Notes: generated from the sequence alone by a model not told the origin. A DNA stretch of 64,000 nucleotides from Prorocentrum cordatum (GCA_963575745.1 CAUYUJ010016160.1:683178-747177), one strand, 5' to 3'. Positions 1-10,076 are shown, numbered from the stretch's first letter. Numbers and translations are program-made.

Positions 1-50
1 CTCCCTTTCCTCTTCCTCCTCCTCCTCCTCCTCCTCCTCCTCCTCCCAGG
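1..50. repeat. (TCC)n microsatellite at left edge
   Basis: Polypyrimidine TCC triplets with a few interruptions, cut by the window edge. Triplet arrays of this type (GGA on the other strand) recur more than fifteen times in the window. Confidence 0.9.
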
Positions 51-120
51 ATCGCTGGATGTCGACCGAGCTGCGCTATCGGCAAGTCGGGATCGTTCGA
101 CCCAGACCCCTCGAGTGATG

Positions 121-262
121 AACAAAATCAGGACGGGCAGTTTTGCGCTACTTTCGGCTTCCGGGAACCTTTGCCGGGCCTCGGGACCGTCAGAAGACGA
201 CTCGGGATGAAAAATTGGTCCTGGGGAAACGTCGTGAAAAAATCATGACTTCGGGGGTTTGG
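121..262. repeat. Dispersed element L, copy 1
   Basis: Shares ordered blocks with 9250-9405: an AAAATCAGGACGGG-like start, GGGCCTCGGGACCGTCAGAA, a GGATGAAAA block, and a final AAAAAATCATGACTTCGGGG. Shorter related pieces lie at 46861-46915 and 50828-50905. I see no clear terminal inverted repeats or target duplications. Origin unknown; the order of the blocks argues for a real dispersed repeat and not chance. Confidence 0.55.
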
Positions 263-1570
263 GGAGGTGGAGCGATCCATGCGGTGTCAGAAACCAGCGC
301 CGACCTCATCGCGACTTGAACGTGCCGTGTGGCACTGGCTGCTGGTTGCATCGATCTAGGCTCTGATGGGAGCGTTGCGATCAGGCTCGAAGTTAGCTGA
401 GTGGACAACCATGGCCGCCCCCCCACGATGGACAGTGGCCCCCGCGGAGGACGTCATAGCACCCACGATGCGTTCGCCCTCCTGCCACCCTTCCCCCTGG
501 TGCTAGCAAGAGCATGCACTCCTCCAATACGAAGTGAGCCCTTCGTGGCCAGTTCCAGCTGCTCACAGGTCAGCATCACTGCCAGTCGTTGCTTGCGCTG
601 GGGCCTCCGTGTGCATCCGCACCGCCCTGACAGAGTCGGAGGACCGAAGGACTTGGAGGAGGAGGAGCAGTAGCAGGATCAGGAGCAGGAGGAGAAGGAT
701 GAGGAGCTGAGTCAGGAGTAGGAGGACCAGGACCAGGAGGAGCTGAGTCAGGAGCAGGAGCTGAATCAGGAGCAGGAGCTGAATCAGGAGCAGGAGGGCC
801 AGGAGTGTCGGGGGAGCCTCAGCGCAGCATTCTCGGACCAGGATGGGTCCGATAAAATGCTGAACTCGCCCGGACCTCGTTCAGCAACGTACGGTTCGAG
901 CAGCGTCTTGTTGGCGCTGCGATGGCACGTGGCACCGTTGAAACGGAGCCCTCTGAGGGGCATTCGTCGCTGACCGCCCTCACCAGTGCCCCTCGGCTCT
1001 TCCCGATCCGAGTGCGCCCCCCCGACGCTCACGCCGCTTCTGTCGCCGAGGACGGTGCGCCGGGCCCCCCCTGGGGCCCCCGACGGCCACAAACAACGGC
1101 TTCCGGGGGGGAGGCCCTCTCGAGGTCTCTCGAGTCCGACCTTTCCGCTTGCCGAGGGCCCCCAGGTCTCTCGCGATCCCAGGCGTCTCGGCCCTCGGGG
1201 GCCCTCCACCGACCCTCCAGATCATGCGTGGTCCGGGGGTGCTGCGTCCCGAGGTCGCTGAGGCCGTGGGCGCTTCCGAGATTGCGCCTCCTCTTCCCCC
1301 TCCTCCCCCCTGCCTCTGCCATCCCCTCCTCCTGGCCCCCAGGCGTCCCCCTCCGTCCCCTCCCCCCTCCCTCCGTCCCCCATCCTCCCTCCCTCGTCGG
1401 CCTCGGCCCTTCCCCGCATCCCCCCCCTCTCTGCCCCCACACTCTCTCGCCTCCCGCCCCCGCCTTCCGTGGTGCCCGACCCCCCGAGGCAGTGCCTGCC
1501 CACTCCGCTCGGGCGGGTGGCAGTGGCAAACGGGGGGGGGGGGGGCGAGACATGGGGGGTGAAGAAAAGG
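263..1570. other. No supported gene; GC-rich spacer
   Basis: This stretch holds a degenerate 12-bp tandem repeat (AGGAGCAGGAGCTGAATC-like words, about 655-805) and a strongly C-rich strand at 1290-1480. Several frames on both strands are open only because the DNA is GC-rich; none shows one frame with clearly better third-position GC or a splice-like boundary. Confidence 0.6.
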
Positions 1571-1576
1571 GCCCTA

Positions 1577-1752
1577 CAGTCGGGGCCTTGAAGAAGGAAC
1601 GCTCTTCGTTGGGGAGGGGCTCGGTGTTCCTTAAGTGCTTCACAGCTTGCCTCAGGTTTTCCTTAGGCTTTCGAAGGGAAACCGAAGTTCATCTTATGGA
1701 GAAAAGGGGCCTCGTTCCTTATTTAGGGTTCCTTAGGTCAAAGCCCCGACTG
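1577..1752 (+). mobile_element. MITE family A, copy 1 (Tc1/mariner-like ends)
   Basis: A 176-bp element whose ends are inverted copies of CAGTCGGGGCYTTG / CAAAGCCCCGACTG. It is flanked by TA on both sides (1575-1576 and 1753-1754), the target duplication of the Tc1/mariner superfamily, whose elements commonly begin CAGT. No coding capacity, so it is non-autonomous. Two more copies are at 4928-5102 (inverted) and 35947-36106, with the same interior (GGAACG, TTGGGGAGGGGCTC, TTCCTTAGGTCAA blocks). A degenerate left end may sit at 60280-60335. Confidence 0.85.
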
Positions 1753-1884
1753 TATAGAGGGCCCCTTCTGGGCGCCCACTGGCTCCAGAAAGGGGGCCCC
1801 AATGGGCGCCCCTTTGGGGGCCTTTTCTCTTCGCCCCCCAATCTGCCGCCCCCCCCCCCCCTTGATTCCCACCCGCCTAATCCA

Positions 1885-1943
1885 CTCCTCCTCCTCCTCC
1901 TCCTCCTCCTCCTCCTCCTCATCCTCCTCCTCCTCTTCCCCCC
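1885..1943. repeat. (TCC)n microsatellite
   Basis: About eighteen TCC triplets with a few interruptions. Confidence 0.9.
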
Positions 1944-1967
1944 TTGATTCCCGCCCGCCCGATCCAC

Positions 1968-2153
1968 TCCGAGCACCCCGAGTGGGGTTCCGCTCGGCCA
2001 GGCCCCGCCCGCCCGAGCCAGGAGGCGCCCGTCTCGGCCCGGCCGCCCGCCCGGAGGGTCCGCCCGCCCAAGCGGGGCTTCCGGGCCCGACCTGCCGAGG
2101 GAAGGCCTGGCCACGCCGAGCACCCGAGCGGGGTCCCGCTCGGCCAGGCCCGC
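1968..2153. repeat. Pair of direct repeats, about 34 bp, 150 bp apart
   Basis: The segment at about 1970 (CGAGCACCCCGAGTGGGGTT then CCGCTCGGCCAGGC) recurs at about 2119 with few changes. The DNA between is GC-rich with CCCGCCCG words. Purpose unknown. Confidence 0.6.
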
Positions 2154-2174
2154 CCGCCTGAGTCGGGAGGTCGG

Positions 2175-2320
2175 GTGCTGCTGGAGGTGCCCCTGTCCCA
2201 GGGTGCCCCCAGGATTTCCAAGGGAGGCCCCCACGACCGCCAGAGCACCCCTCACGAGGCTCAGGGGGGCCCCGGGGCGCCAAAATTGAGCGAAAAGCTG
2301 GGGGCACCTTGTCGGCGTCA
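2175..2320. mobile_element. Inverted-repeat element family H, copy 1
   Basis: Left part reads GGAGGTGCCCCTGTCCCAGG and the right part AAGCTGGGGGCACCTTG. The central block, CCCCAGGATTTCCAAGG ... CTCACGAGGC ... AAATTGAGCGA, is shared with 32835-33010. The related copy at 34625-34800 and a divergent one at 37610-37790 show the same outer GGTGCCCTTGGCCC arms in inverted orientation. Boundaries are approximate. Confidence 0.6.
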
Positions 2321-2384
2321 CCCCAACATACTTATACTTTCTGTGCGTTGCCCCCCCAGGGGCGACGCGCGCACCGAGAAATCT

Positions 2385-2455
2385 TGTAGTATATGCGTCG
2401 TGGCGGGCGCTTTCTGGCCCCACCGCTCGGGGAACGATATACTACAAGATGGGTA
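2385..2455. repeat. Short perfect hairpin
   Basis: ATCTTGTAGTATAT and its inverse ATATACTACAAGAT are separated by about 32 bases. It could be the core of a small foldback element, since CGACGCGCGC-like words lie outside both arms, but no second copy was found in the window. Confidence 0.6.
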
Positions 2456-2460
2456 TACTG

Positions 2461-2884
2461 TATGTTCGGATCAGACGCGCGCCTCCAGGGACGGTAAGGA
2501 CATCGAGTATTAGGATGTCCCTGTGCGTCCCACCTTGGGCCAAGTTCGCGAGAGGGCGTCGCGGCCGTCATTTTTGCGGGTCCAGGTCCGTCGGTTTCGG
2601 TCCCAGGCCGTTTTCACTCAGGGAACCGTACATGGACATTTCTGTCACTTGGGGTTCGAATATTTCTGTCCACTCACGCCCCCCCCGTCGCCACGCCATC
2701 AATATTAATTTCGGAGGTCTGGGGGGCATCTTGGGCCACAGGGTTCGAATATATATCGTCCATGTGCTGGAGGTCTACTACAAGGGAGGTCTGTCCACCG
2801 CCGAATCCCGGTCCGGCCGCCCGACGTCTGGGGCCCGCTCGCCCCATGTTGGGGCACGGCCGGAGGCGACGAGGGCAGGCTCAA
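2461..2884. other. No supported gene
   Basis: Two GGGTTCGAATAT words (about 2655 and 2740) and a C-run are the only structure noticed. No exon-like block. Confidence 0.5.
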
Positions 2885-3036
2885 GTCGGGCATGTGCTCC
2901 GACAGGAGGAGCATGCAGAAATAGACAAAAACATCGCAGGGGGGCGATGTTTCGACTGTGTTTGGCTTTGTTTGGGAACTGTTTGACCATGTCCTACTTG
3001 TCTTTCGAAATCCGCCGGCAAGAGCACATGCCTGAC
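2885..3036. mobile_element. MITE family B, copy 1
   Basis: Begins GTCGGGCATGTGCTCCGACAGG and ends with the inverted equivalent (CCGCCGGCAAGAGCACATGCCTGAC), a terminal inverted repeat of about 24 bp. The interior is AT-rich compared with its surroundings (AAAATAGAC, GTTTGGCTTTG). Other copies: 7188-7328, 31276-31419, 35893-36209 and a left-truncated one ending at 33352. CAA flanks or nearly flanks two copies, so a 3-bp duplication is possible but not settled. Confidence 0.75.
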
Positions 3037-3153
3037 CCAAGGTAGGCAGGTGTCGATGGCGTGGGAGAGTGGACGCTTTTTGAGGGGCAGGCGAGCGCGC
3101 GCAGGAGAAAGGCCGCTGTTTCAGTGACGCTTGCGGGTGGTGTTGTTGCTCTA

Positions 3154-3379
3154 GGCCTCCCCAGGTGGGGTCGGAGCAGATGGGATCGGGGGATCGCACC
3201 GCATCGCCGATACATCGGCGATGGGGCTCGTTGCGGAGCCCGCGTTTCCCCCCGCCGACGTCGCCGATGCATCGCCGACGTCGCCGACGCATCGCCGATG
3301 CATGGCCGATGCATCGGCGATGCATTGGCGATGCGGCGCGATCTTCCGACCCATCTACTCCGACCCCATCCAGGAGGCC
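3154..3379. mobile_element. Foldback element family D, copy 1
   Basis: Outer arms GGCCTCC..AGGTGGGGTCGGAG and inverse CTCCGACCCCATCCAGGAGGCC enclose a stack of palindromes made of GCATCGCCGATG / CATCGGCGATGC. The interior repeats GATGCATCGCCGACGTCGCC. Full copies also at 36302-36505 and about 43455-43665; partial ones at 28846-28895 and 29345-29470. Each copy could fold almost completely into a cruciform or RNA hairpin. Confidence 0.75.
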
Positions 3380-4590
3380 TCTCGTTGTTGCTGGTGTTTT
3401 CTTCAGCCGGCTGGACGGCAGAAGTCACCCGACCTTCCTCTCATGATGACGCTCGGGCGTACGGGGTGTACGGGGTGGAGGAGAGGGTGGACGCTGACAG
3501 GCGTCAGAGAGGTTGCTGATTGCGGAACAGGGGACTGTCGCAGAGCGTTTTTTTTACGAGCAGTTCGACATTGCTTCTGCAATACTGTGCCCCTCTCTCG
3601 TTCGAAACCAACGCGAGCCATCCCCCGACAGGTGTGGATATCGCCAAGCCTGAGCAGGGCACCTGTGCGCATTCTGGATTGGCGGGGGGCGCAGATTTTC
3701 AAGGGCAGCGGAGTGCTATCCAATCCAGAGTTCATGGTGGCCCAGGAGGGGAAGTGGCGAGGCGCTCCAGCTGCCGTCTTGTCTTTTCTTTCAGAATTCA
3801 GGTAGCAGGAAAGATTGCCTCAGCTGCTGTCGTGTGTGGCGCAGCGGTTCGATGACGTCGGCCATGCTGGTGGTGCAGCGGGATGTGTGGTGTTATGTAT
3901 TGGCTTCGCTTTTCTCCAGAAGTTAGTCGCGCGACGTGGGAACACAATATCCAAAGGCCTCACGCGACCTTTGGGCCAAAACGCAGAAAGAAGCATTGTC
4001 CGCCATGTCGACATAAACGAAGAGAACAAACACGAGCATGAGCCATCCCTTATACATCGTGACATCATTGATTGGCATGGCAGTCCTACCATGCTTTGGG
4101 TCGTGCGTCAGTGGGGATACGGGTGCGCCTGGCTGGTAGCGGTCATGTGGGCGATAGCGAACATATGGGGCGTGATCTCCATAACATTGGAGTGTAGCGG
4201 TCTGCGTTTTGGGGGCACGCGCCGGTTTCGGCCAGATCTGGGCCCCAGAGGGGCACAACATATTGGTGCTTCCTGCTCTCGCTGCTCCGAACAACGCCGT
4301 CGTCGAGGACAGAGATAAGTCTCCACTGTTTCCTGGATGCCAGGGTCGGGGTTTGGGGAAGAGGGAAGCGTGACATACAACTCCTTAACGGTGTGGTAGA
4401 GGCACACGTGGTATTATTGTGGCTGCGCGAAGCCAGCGTTCTCGTAATATTGTTGGTGGGCCCCGCTTCAGAGCGCAGTAGGTCATCGGTGTTGGCCAGA
4501 GCCGTGAGTCTTCGCAAAGATGACGACGGTCCGTGGTGACGGACTGCGACGCCGTATGTCACCACGAAGATACCCAGCGTCGCCATGAAG
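3380..4590. other. No supported gene; weak ORF at 3815-4318 (+)
   Basis: A 167-codon frame at 3815-4318 is the longest here, but its third positions are not GC-enriched, it overlaps long antisense frames, and no motif or splice boundary stands out. I treat it as unsupported. The stretch otherwise lacks visible repeats. Confidence 0.4.
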
Positions 4591-4595
4591 ATAAC

Positions 4596-4757
4596 TCAGG
4601 AGGGAAAGAAACACACAGACACAATTAATCGTCGATTCCCCCAAAAATATTGGAAGATATGGGAAGTGGGGGGAAGGCAAAAACCCAGAAAATATGGGAA
4701 AATATGGGGAATCCTTTTATTTGTATGTATTCATTTGTGTGTCTCAGGGCCCCTTCA
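4596..4757 (+). mobile_element. Element X, copy 1 (162 bp)
   Basis: Starts TCAGGAGGGAAAG and ends AGGGCCCCTTCA, flanked by the 5-bp direct repeat ATAAC (4591-4595 and 4758-4762). The interior carries ACACACAGACACAAT, TCGTCGATTCCCC, AAATATGGGAAAATATGGGG and TTTGTGTGTC. Three further copies at 24464-24627, 24758-24921 and 51166-51328 each have their own 5-6 bp duplication. Too short to code for protein. Confidence 0.88.
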
Positions 4758-4927
4758 ATAACGAAAGTCATCAGGCGTTTGAAGACCATCCGCGAAACGC
4801 CAGACGCTTGCGGGAGCAAGCCGTGCTCGGCAAGAATGCCCTGGGGCCCCAGAAAGAGGCCAGAACACGAGTGCCCTCCGCCGTCGCCCCGTCTTGAGGG
4901 CCGCCGCTGTCAAAGAGTTTAAACCTA

Positions 4928-5102
4928 CAGTCGGGGAGTTGACCTAAGGAACGATAAATAAGAAATGAGGCCCCTTTTCCTATACATTCAACTCCGATGT
5001 TCCATGGAAAACCTCAGGAAGACCCTAGGAGCACTGTAAAGCAACTAAGGAACACGGAGCCCCTCCCCAACAAAAAGGGTTCCCCTTTCAGGGCCCCGAC
5101 TG
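4928..5102 (-). mobile_element. MITE family A, copy 2 (inverted)
   Basis: 175 bp, flanked by TA at 4926-4927 and 5103-5104, with CAGTCGGGG / CCCCGACTG ends. Its interior is the reverse complement of the copy at 1577-1752 (GACCTAAGGAACGATAAATA at the left, CTCCCCAACAAAAAGG at the right). Confidence 0.85.
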
Positions 5103-5596
5103 TACTGTCTGGAATGCCGACCGTCCTTACTGATATTCGGGATGTTGCGGCTGCCTTTCTGGGACGCATCAGCGAAACGTTATGAGGAAAGGGGCGTTCG
5201 CTTGACACTTCAACTAGTCTCGTGACCGGCACACCGAACACCGTGCAGTGCTCCCACATTTGGAGGGAAATCCTGTTCAAAACGGGGTCATCACCGGATT
5301 TTTCTCTGATTCGTCTCCTTCTGCCTCTGTTCGCTGCTTTTGGCTAGAAGGCTGGAGGATAGGTCCTTTGCCAACAAGGGTCGCGCCTCGGCATCGCCGA
5401 TTCTCACCCACCCCACGCTGAAAGAGGCTTGTAGGGCCCAACTCGCGTCAAAAATCTCGAATCCCTTCCTGGGCCCCCCAAGCAGCACCGTGACCACACC
5501 GTGTGGTGAGCCAGTGGGGATGATTCGGGGTGCCGCACGGTTCCGGAGCTCGGGCCGTGCTTCGAGGCTGTCTCGGGCGATAGGGGCTTCGAAGGT

Positions 5597-5692
5597 CCCA
5601 GAACAGTGCGGTGACGGACCGCGTGCGGTGAGGTCTTCGGTGATCTCGAGGTCACCGCACGGTTTGTCGCCGCACCGTCTTGGGACTCGGCA
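5597..5692. repeat. Hairpin element N, copy 1
   Basis: GTCCCAGAACAGTGCGGTGA at the left is mirrored by TCACCGCACGG...CACCGTCTTGGGAC at the right. A second copy at 49080-49195 keeps the same arms (AAACTGTGCGGTGACAGACC and GTCACCGCACGGTTTCGG). Probably a small foldback transposon or its remnant. Confidence 0.6.
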
Positions 5693-5832
5693 AACCCTTT
5701 TCCCCGCCCCCCCGAATCATCAGTATTGCTTGAAAGCCTCCCACAGGCATTTCCCCAATCAGACCTTGCCTCTGTAGGGGTCACAGCGGATTCATATGGT
5801 CAGGTGAGGTGTGTCACCGATTTCCGCGGCCC

Positions 5833-6510
5833 GCCCGGGTGCCCAGGAGCCCGGGTGCCCATGAGCCCGGGTGCCTTATAGCCTCATAGCCCTAAAGTTT
5901 TATAGCCCCATAGCCAAATAGCCCTACAGCCCTATAGGCCAATAGCCCTATAGCCTTATAGCCTTAAAGCCCCATAGCCCTAGAGCCCTAGAGCTCTGTT
6001 GCCCTACAGCCCTATAGCCCTATAGCCATATAGCATTATAGCCCTATAGCCCTATAGCCCTATATCCCCATAGCCCTATAGCCCTATTGCCCTATAGCCC
6101 AAGAGCCTAATAGCCTAATTAACCCTATATCCCTATAGCCCCAGATCCCTATAGCCCCATAGCCCTATAGTCGTATAGCTTCCTATAGCCCTATAGCCAT
6201 ATAGGTCGATATGCCTATAGCCATATAGCCCCATAGCCCTATATCTCTATAGCCCTATAGCCCTATGGTCCTATAGCCTTCTGGCCCCATAGCCATATCG
6301 ACTCGTAGCCCTATGGCCCTTAGCCCGATAGCCCTAGAGCCCCAGAGCCCCAACGCCCCATAGCCTTCTAGCCCTACAGCCCTATAGCCCTGTGGCCCGT
6401 TTGCCCTGTAGCCCTATAGACCTATAGTTCCATGGCACTGTAGCCCAACAGTTCCATAGCCCTATAAAAGACCCATCGCCCTATAGCCCCATAGCGCTAT
6501 AGCCCTGGAG
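5833..6510. repeat. Degenerate 9-bp satellite, CCCTATAGC type
   Basis: About 680 bp built from CCCTATAGC / CCCATAGCC variants, roughly seventy degenerate units. It reads CATAGCCCTATAGCC throughout, with drift at the ends (GCCCGGGTGCC at the left, CCCTGGAGAG at the right). It is AT-richer than the surroundings. No ORF of interest inside. It is not the plant or dinoflagellate TTTAGGG telomere motif, though the CCCTA words give a superficial resemblance. Confidence 0.9.
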
Positions 6511-7187
6511 AGACTTCACAAGTTTTTGTGTCTTGGATTCTTGATGGTGTTATTTGGACGCTGTTCGTCGAAGAAGAAACAAACAACCCCTGCTCCTCGC
6601 ATGTCCTTAGTCGACCACCTACAACCTCACAAAGTTGTTTGTGATCGGAGACAGATTTTGGCGCTCACAACCATTTACGGTGCTGCCAGTGTCGGGAATG
6701 TTGGTGCGAGTACGCGTGACGCTCGCGGGCCGTTGTGCGTTCTCGGAAGGGTCCAGCTTCCCACGCCGTTTGGCAGTCCCAGTCGAGCTGTGGTGCTCGC
6801 AGGCATTTTGTGGTGATCGCGCGCGAAGGTGAGGCTCACAATTGAGGGTTTGGCAGCAGTGCAAGGGCGCCCATCGCGTGCGCGAAGCCATTCGCGCTTC
6901 GCGGTTCGGCTCTGACTCCTCCTCATCCTCCTCTTCTCCCCCAGGGGGGCGGCGCGAGAGCGCAAAGCCATTCGCGCCTCGCGCAGCGCGAAGCGCGGAG
7001 TTAGGCGCCCCTGAGCCTGTGTGCCTGTGATCGGAGGAGTCCCAGCCCGTGGGCCAGGGCGCCGCCGGCAGCCCTGATTCCGACCGCAGCCTCTCAAGGC
7101 GAGAATGGGATGCCCCGCCGCGGGCCCGCCCCGTTCCCTGGCAGTTCTCGCTATGAGCGTGTCGGAGCGAGAGAGTCTTAGCCCTGA
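6511..7187. other. No supported gene; paired GC hairpin repeats
   Basis: The stretch contains two near-copies of GCGAAGCCATTCGCGC (about 6882 and 6965), each palindromic (GCGCGAAT/ATTCGCGC), separated by a short TCC tract. Long open frames on both strands overlap it but none is preferred. Confidence 0.4.
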
Positions 7188-7328
7188 GTCGGGCATGTCT
7201 CTCTACAGGAGGAATAGTCAAAAATGGTCGAAAGAAAAGTGTGGGGACTGCTTTGGACTAGTTTTGAATATTCCTGCGCAGTGTTTCGTTTTTCTCCCCA
7301 AATCCGCCTGCAGGAGGACATGCCCGAC
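7188..7328. mobile_element. MITE family B, copy 2
   Basis: 141 bp with GTCGGGCATGTCTCTCTACAGG at the left and the inverse CCGCCTGCAGGAGGACATGC..GAC at the right. AT-rich interior with GAAAAGTGTGGGGACTG and TTTTGAATATTC words. Confidence 0.8.
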
Positions 7329-7472
7329 CGAATCTGAGTCTGTGGCGACTGAACACTTCCTGGCTACTCCCCCTCGGAGTGCCTGAACGCGATGCGTGCT
7401 ACAACGGGATAGTCTTCGGACACTGAGATGGGAGTCGTGGGTGCCACAACCCGCTTTCCTATTGAGATGTGC

Positions 7473-7846
7473 CCACGATCTGGCCGCGAACGTACCGGTT
7501 TAACGCCCCCTTGTTGCCTAAATGCCACGCCTCAGATATCGCTGTAATCACGGGGCTCTCAAAACGGAGGAGCCGGCGACTCCAATCGAGTGCACCCCTT
7601 CGTGACATCCGAACGAATTGAAAACCGAGCGCTGCGCTCAAGGCATTCCCGCAACCTGGCCGCGAATGGGCAAGTGTCTTACTCCCGGGCGCCATCCTCC
7701 TTGGATTGCCCAGCTGCTACGCCCGCTACACCGCGGTGATCACGGGCTATCAAAACGCAGGAATCGGGGACGCCGAAGGAGCGAAACGCTGGAGACATCC
7801 CCACAGTTTGGCCCGTCTGGGGGCCTTCTTGCCTCCAGAAAAGTAA
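7473..7846 (+). pseudogene. Degenerate PPR-like repeat pair (weak)
   Basis: Two segments about 190 bp apart share CTGGCCGCGAA and then GATCACGGG..CTCAAAAC. The second reads CYARYTAVITGYQNAG then GDAEGAKRW in one frame (from 7715), which resembles the 35-residue pentatricopeptide repeats common in dinoflagellate organelle RNA-binding proteins (YTAVI...NAG..EGA.RW spacing). The first reads AVITGLSKRRSRRLQ. Stop codons and the lack of a continuous frame argue for decay. The family assignment rests on a short pattern and could be chance. Confidence 0.28.
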
Positions 7847-8087
7847 TGCACACCTCGGGGCACGCCACAGCGTCCAAGAAATCCGGCAAGCTTTGGCCCA
7901 GGATTGTGAATACAGCAGCGACGACGACGACAACGCCCTGCTGCCGCACCTTCTTGATCACGTGCGTGCGCTTGTGGTGCCGCTGAGGCGCCACACATGG
8001 CGCCGCCAATATTTTTCCGACTCGGCCCGCCCGAGGCTTGACACATTGTGCGCGGTTGTTCACGCAAAGCGAGACCATTTGGATTGA
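7847..8087 (+). CDS. Candidate terminal exon, unknown protein
   Basis: One frame runs open to the TGA at 8085-8087 and reads as ordinary protein: NAHLGARHSVQEIRQALAQD, then an acidic SSDDDD cluster, then LLPHLLDHVRALVVPLRR and a tail ending KRDHLD. Third positions are fairly GC-rich. It directly follows the PPR-like relic but in another frame, so the two may or may not be one gene. No domain recognised. An acceptor cannot be fixed. Confidence 0.35.
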
Positions 8088-8658
8088 TGCGGGTTCGTGT
8101 TTTGATTGAACGCCAGGTAGTTTTGTGGGGGTTCGGCTCTATCTCATATTATCGTCCTGCCCACCTCCTGTCTCACTTCAGTTTTCATATAATGCAAATG
8201 GAGTTGGGGCAGACAATATGTAGAATTCAAATCTGGCAGGACATTCTGGAGGTGGAGGGCCCGTCCAGGCAAGCATTCTAAGCGTTCGTCCCCCCCCGTC
8301 CTCCTCGTCCGCACGTGTTCCCTCTAGTCTATAGAGTTGGTTCGCTTGCCCTCCCTTCCTGCCCTCATCTGCGTACTATTGCAAAGGCCCTGTAGTCGGT
8401 TCCGCCGACCCTGAGGAGAGAACAGCTTGGGCGCAAGAGGCGGAAGGGAGACGGAGGTAAGGGACGGGGGCGGCTCTCATGCGAGGCGAAAACCCAGTGG
8501 CGCGCGGCCAATCCTGTCGCTGCGGTTGAGTCGCGCTCCAGAGACCTTGAGGCCACTTTATAGCATTTTTGGGGGACTCTCGGGGGTTCTTCTGGGAGCT
8601 CTCGTTGGCCTTTGTGGCCCGCTTGGCCACATCGTTCACCCCCCCCCCCCCCCGAAAC
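8088..8658. other. No supported gene
   Basis: A C-run at 8639-8653 and an AT-richer patch at 8140-8230 are the only notable points. Confidence 0.5.
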
Positions 8659-9040
8659 TACCTCAACCTAACCCGAATGCCCCCATTTGCCCCCCATTCC
8701 CAGCGAGGGTGGCGTCGGGGAACCTTGAACAATTCGTGTGGAACCCGCATCCCCCCCAACCCGACATTCGGGTATTCGTGATGAGCTGATTTGTCATCAC
8801 ATTTTCCACCATCACTACCACAGGTAGATCAAGAGTGAGGAGGAGGAGGAGGAGGAGGACGAGGACGAGGAGGAGGACGAGGACGAGGACGAGGACGAGG
8901 AGGAGGAGGAGGAGGAGAAGGAGGAAGAGGAGGAGGAGGTGTAGGAGGACCCCCCTATCCTCCCCTCCCTTCTCCCCCGTCCAACCTATGGCACTGAGTG
9001 GTGGATAATTTGCCAATCAATTCGGGTTAGGTTGGGGTGG
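8659..9040. mobile_element. Inverted-repeat element family J, copy 1, with inner GAG/GAC array
   Basis: Left end TACCTCAACCTAACCCGAAT and right end ATTCGGGTTAGGTTGGGGTGG are inverted repeats of about 20 bp. A second copy at 27820-27963 has CAGCCCAACCCGAAG and CTTCGGGTTGGGTTGGGGTG. Both carry an inner CGACATTCGGGTATTCG-like motif. This copy has gained a purine triplet array (about 8837-8945) that accounts for its greater length. Confidence 0.7.
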
Positions 9041-9184
9041 TCTGGAGCGCTTTGGAGTCTGTCTTGGTGGCCTTGGGGCCATGCTGGCTGGGGGGCAGTA
9101 GCGGCTCTTCCAGCGGCGCGGCGGGAGTGCGCCTTTGGGGGCGCCACCCGCGTGACCGTCTTGGAGGACTCTCGGAGGCCTCTC

Positions 9185-9245
9185 TCGGCGGCGAGCGAGG
9201 GGGGGAAGTGCGAAGGAGAAGGCCTTCCCAGACCCCCTCGAGCAC
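9185..9245. repeat. Fragment of family E inverted-repeat element
   Basis: GGCGGCGAGCGAGGGGGGGAAGTGCGAAGGAGAAGGCCTTCC matches the left arm of family E; the right arm is missing. Confidence 0.6.
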
Positions 9246-9249
9246 TAAA

Positions 9250-9405
9250 AAAATCACGACGGGAGGTTTTATGCAGTCTCAGGGGCCCTTATTGGGCCTC
9301 CGGACCGTCAAAAAACGATGCAGGATGAAAACTCGGCCCCAGGGAATGGGTCGAGACCGTTGGGGGTCGACGCCATCAAAAAGTCATGATGTTGGGGGTC
9401 AAATC
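9250..9405. repeat. Dispersed element L, copy 2
   Basis: Same block order as 121-262: AAAATCACGACGGGAGGTTTT, GGGCCTCCGGACCGTC, AGGATGAAAACTCGGCCCC, and AAAAAGTCATGATGTTGGGG. Confidence 0.55.
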
Positions 9406-9449
9406 ATGGGAGCCTGGCGCTTAGTCGGCCCTGGAAACGACAGGGCCGT

Positions 9450-9800
9450 TTTTTCATGTTTTTGTTGTTGCTTCCGTCGCCTTTTTTTGCCGGTTCCGTC
9501 GCCGTTTGATTTTCCGATTGCAATTACGGTTCCAATCCCGGAGCCGTTTTTGTTGCCGTTTCCTGTCGCCGTTTTTTTTTTTTTTACATTTTTAAGAGAC
9601 ATGGTTCCGAACATTGTGACTAGGGCCCACTAAGGCCTGGCGTATCCTGATAATAATTCCGTCTTCAGCGCCAATAAGCGTTGATCAGCCTTTGGGAGTC
9701 GACGAGCTAGCGCCGATTTAGCATCGGCAAGCGTTGATTAGCGTCGATGTAGCGTTGATTAGCGTCGATTAAGCGTCGACTAGCGTCGATTCGCAAGAGC
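9450..9800. repeat. T-rich and GCGTTGATTA-type minisatellites
   Basis: 9465-9595 repeats CCGTTTTTGTTGCCG-like words with T-runs; 9685-9795 repeats AGCGTCGATTAGCGTTGAT, a degenerate 10-12 bp tandem repeat. No gene. Confidence 0.7.
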
Positions 9801-9860
9801 CAACAAGATGCTATGGGAGGCTCCCACGAGTTGCCACCGAAGTCTTGGGGAACTCTTGGA

Positions 9861-10076
9861 GGCCTCTTTCGGCGGCGAGCGAGGGGGGAAGTGAGAAGGA
9901 GAAGGCCTTCTCAGAAGGAGGCGGGCCTTCTCGGAAGCCCGCGCGCGTTTTGAACAGTTTTCGGTGTCTTCGGGGAAGGCTTAACAAAACCTCTCGGAAG
10001 GCCTGGGGGCTTCTGAGCATTATGAGAAAGCCTTCTCCTTCTCACTTCCTCCCCGGGCTCGTCGCCGACTCTTGTG
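9861..10076. mobile_element. Inverted-repeat element family E, copy 1
   Basis: Left arm CGGCGGCGAGCGAGGGGGGA, AGTGAGAAGGAGAAGGCCTT; right arm AGAAAGCCTTCTCCTTCTCA, CTTCCTCCCC..CGTCGCCG is its inverse. The middle has CTTCGGGGAAGGCTTAACA. Other copies: 29145-29345, 40965-41153 and 42352-42545, plus fragments at 9185, 28898 and 40715. Confidence 0.75.

Noticed and set aside
5833-6510. CRISPR array
   Set aside because: Direct repeats are 9-bp degenerate units without unique spacers; this is a satellite.
5833-6510. Telomeric repeat
   Set aside because: The words are CCCTATAGC, not CCCTAAA, and the array is internal with drift at both ends.
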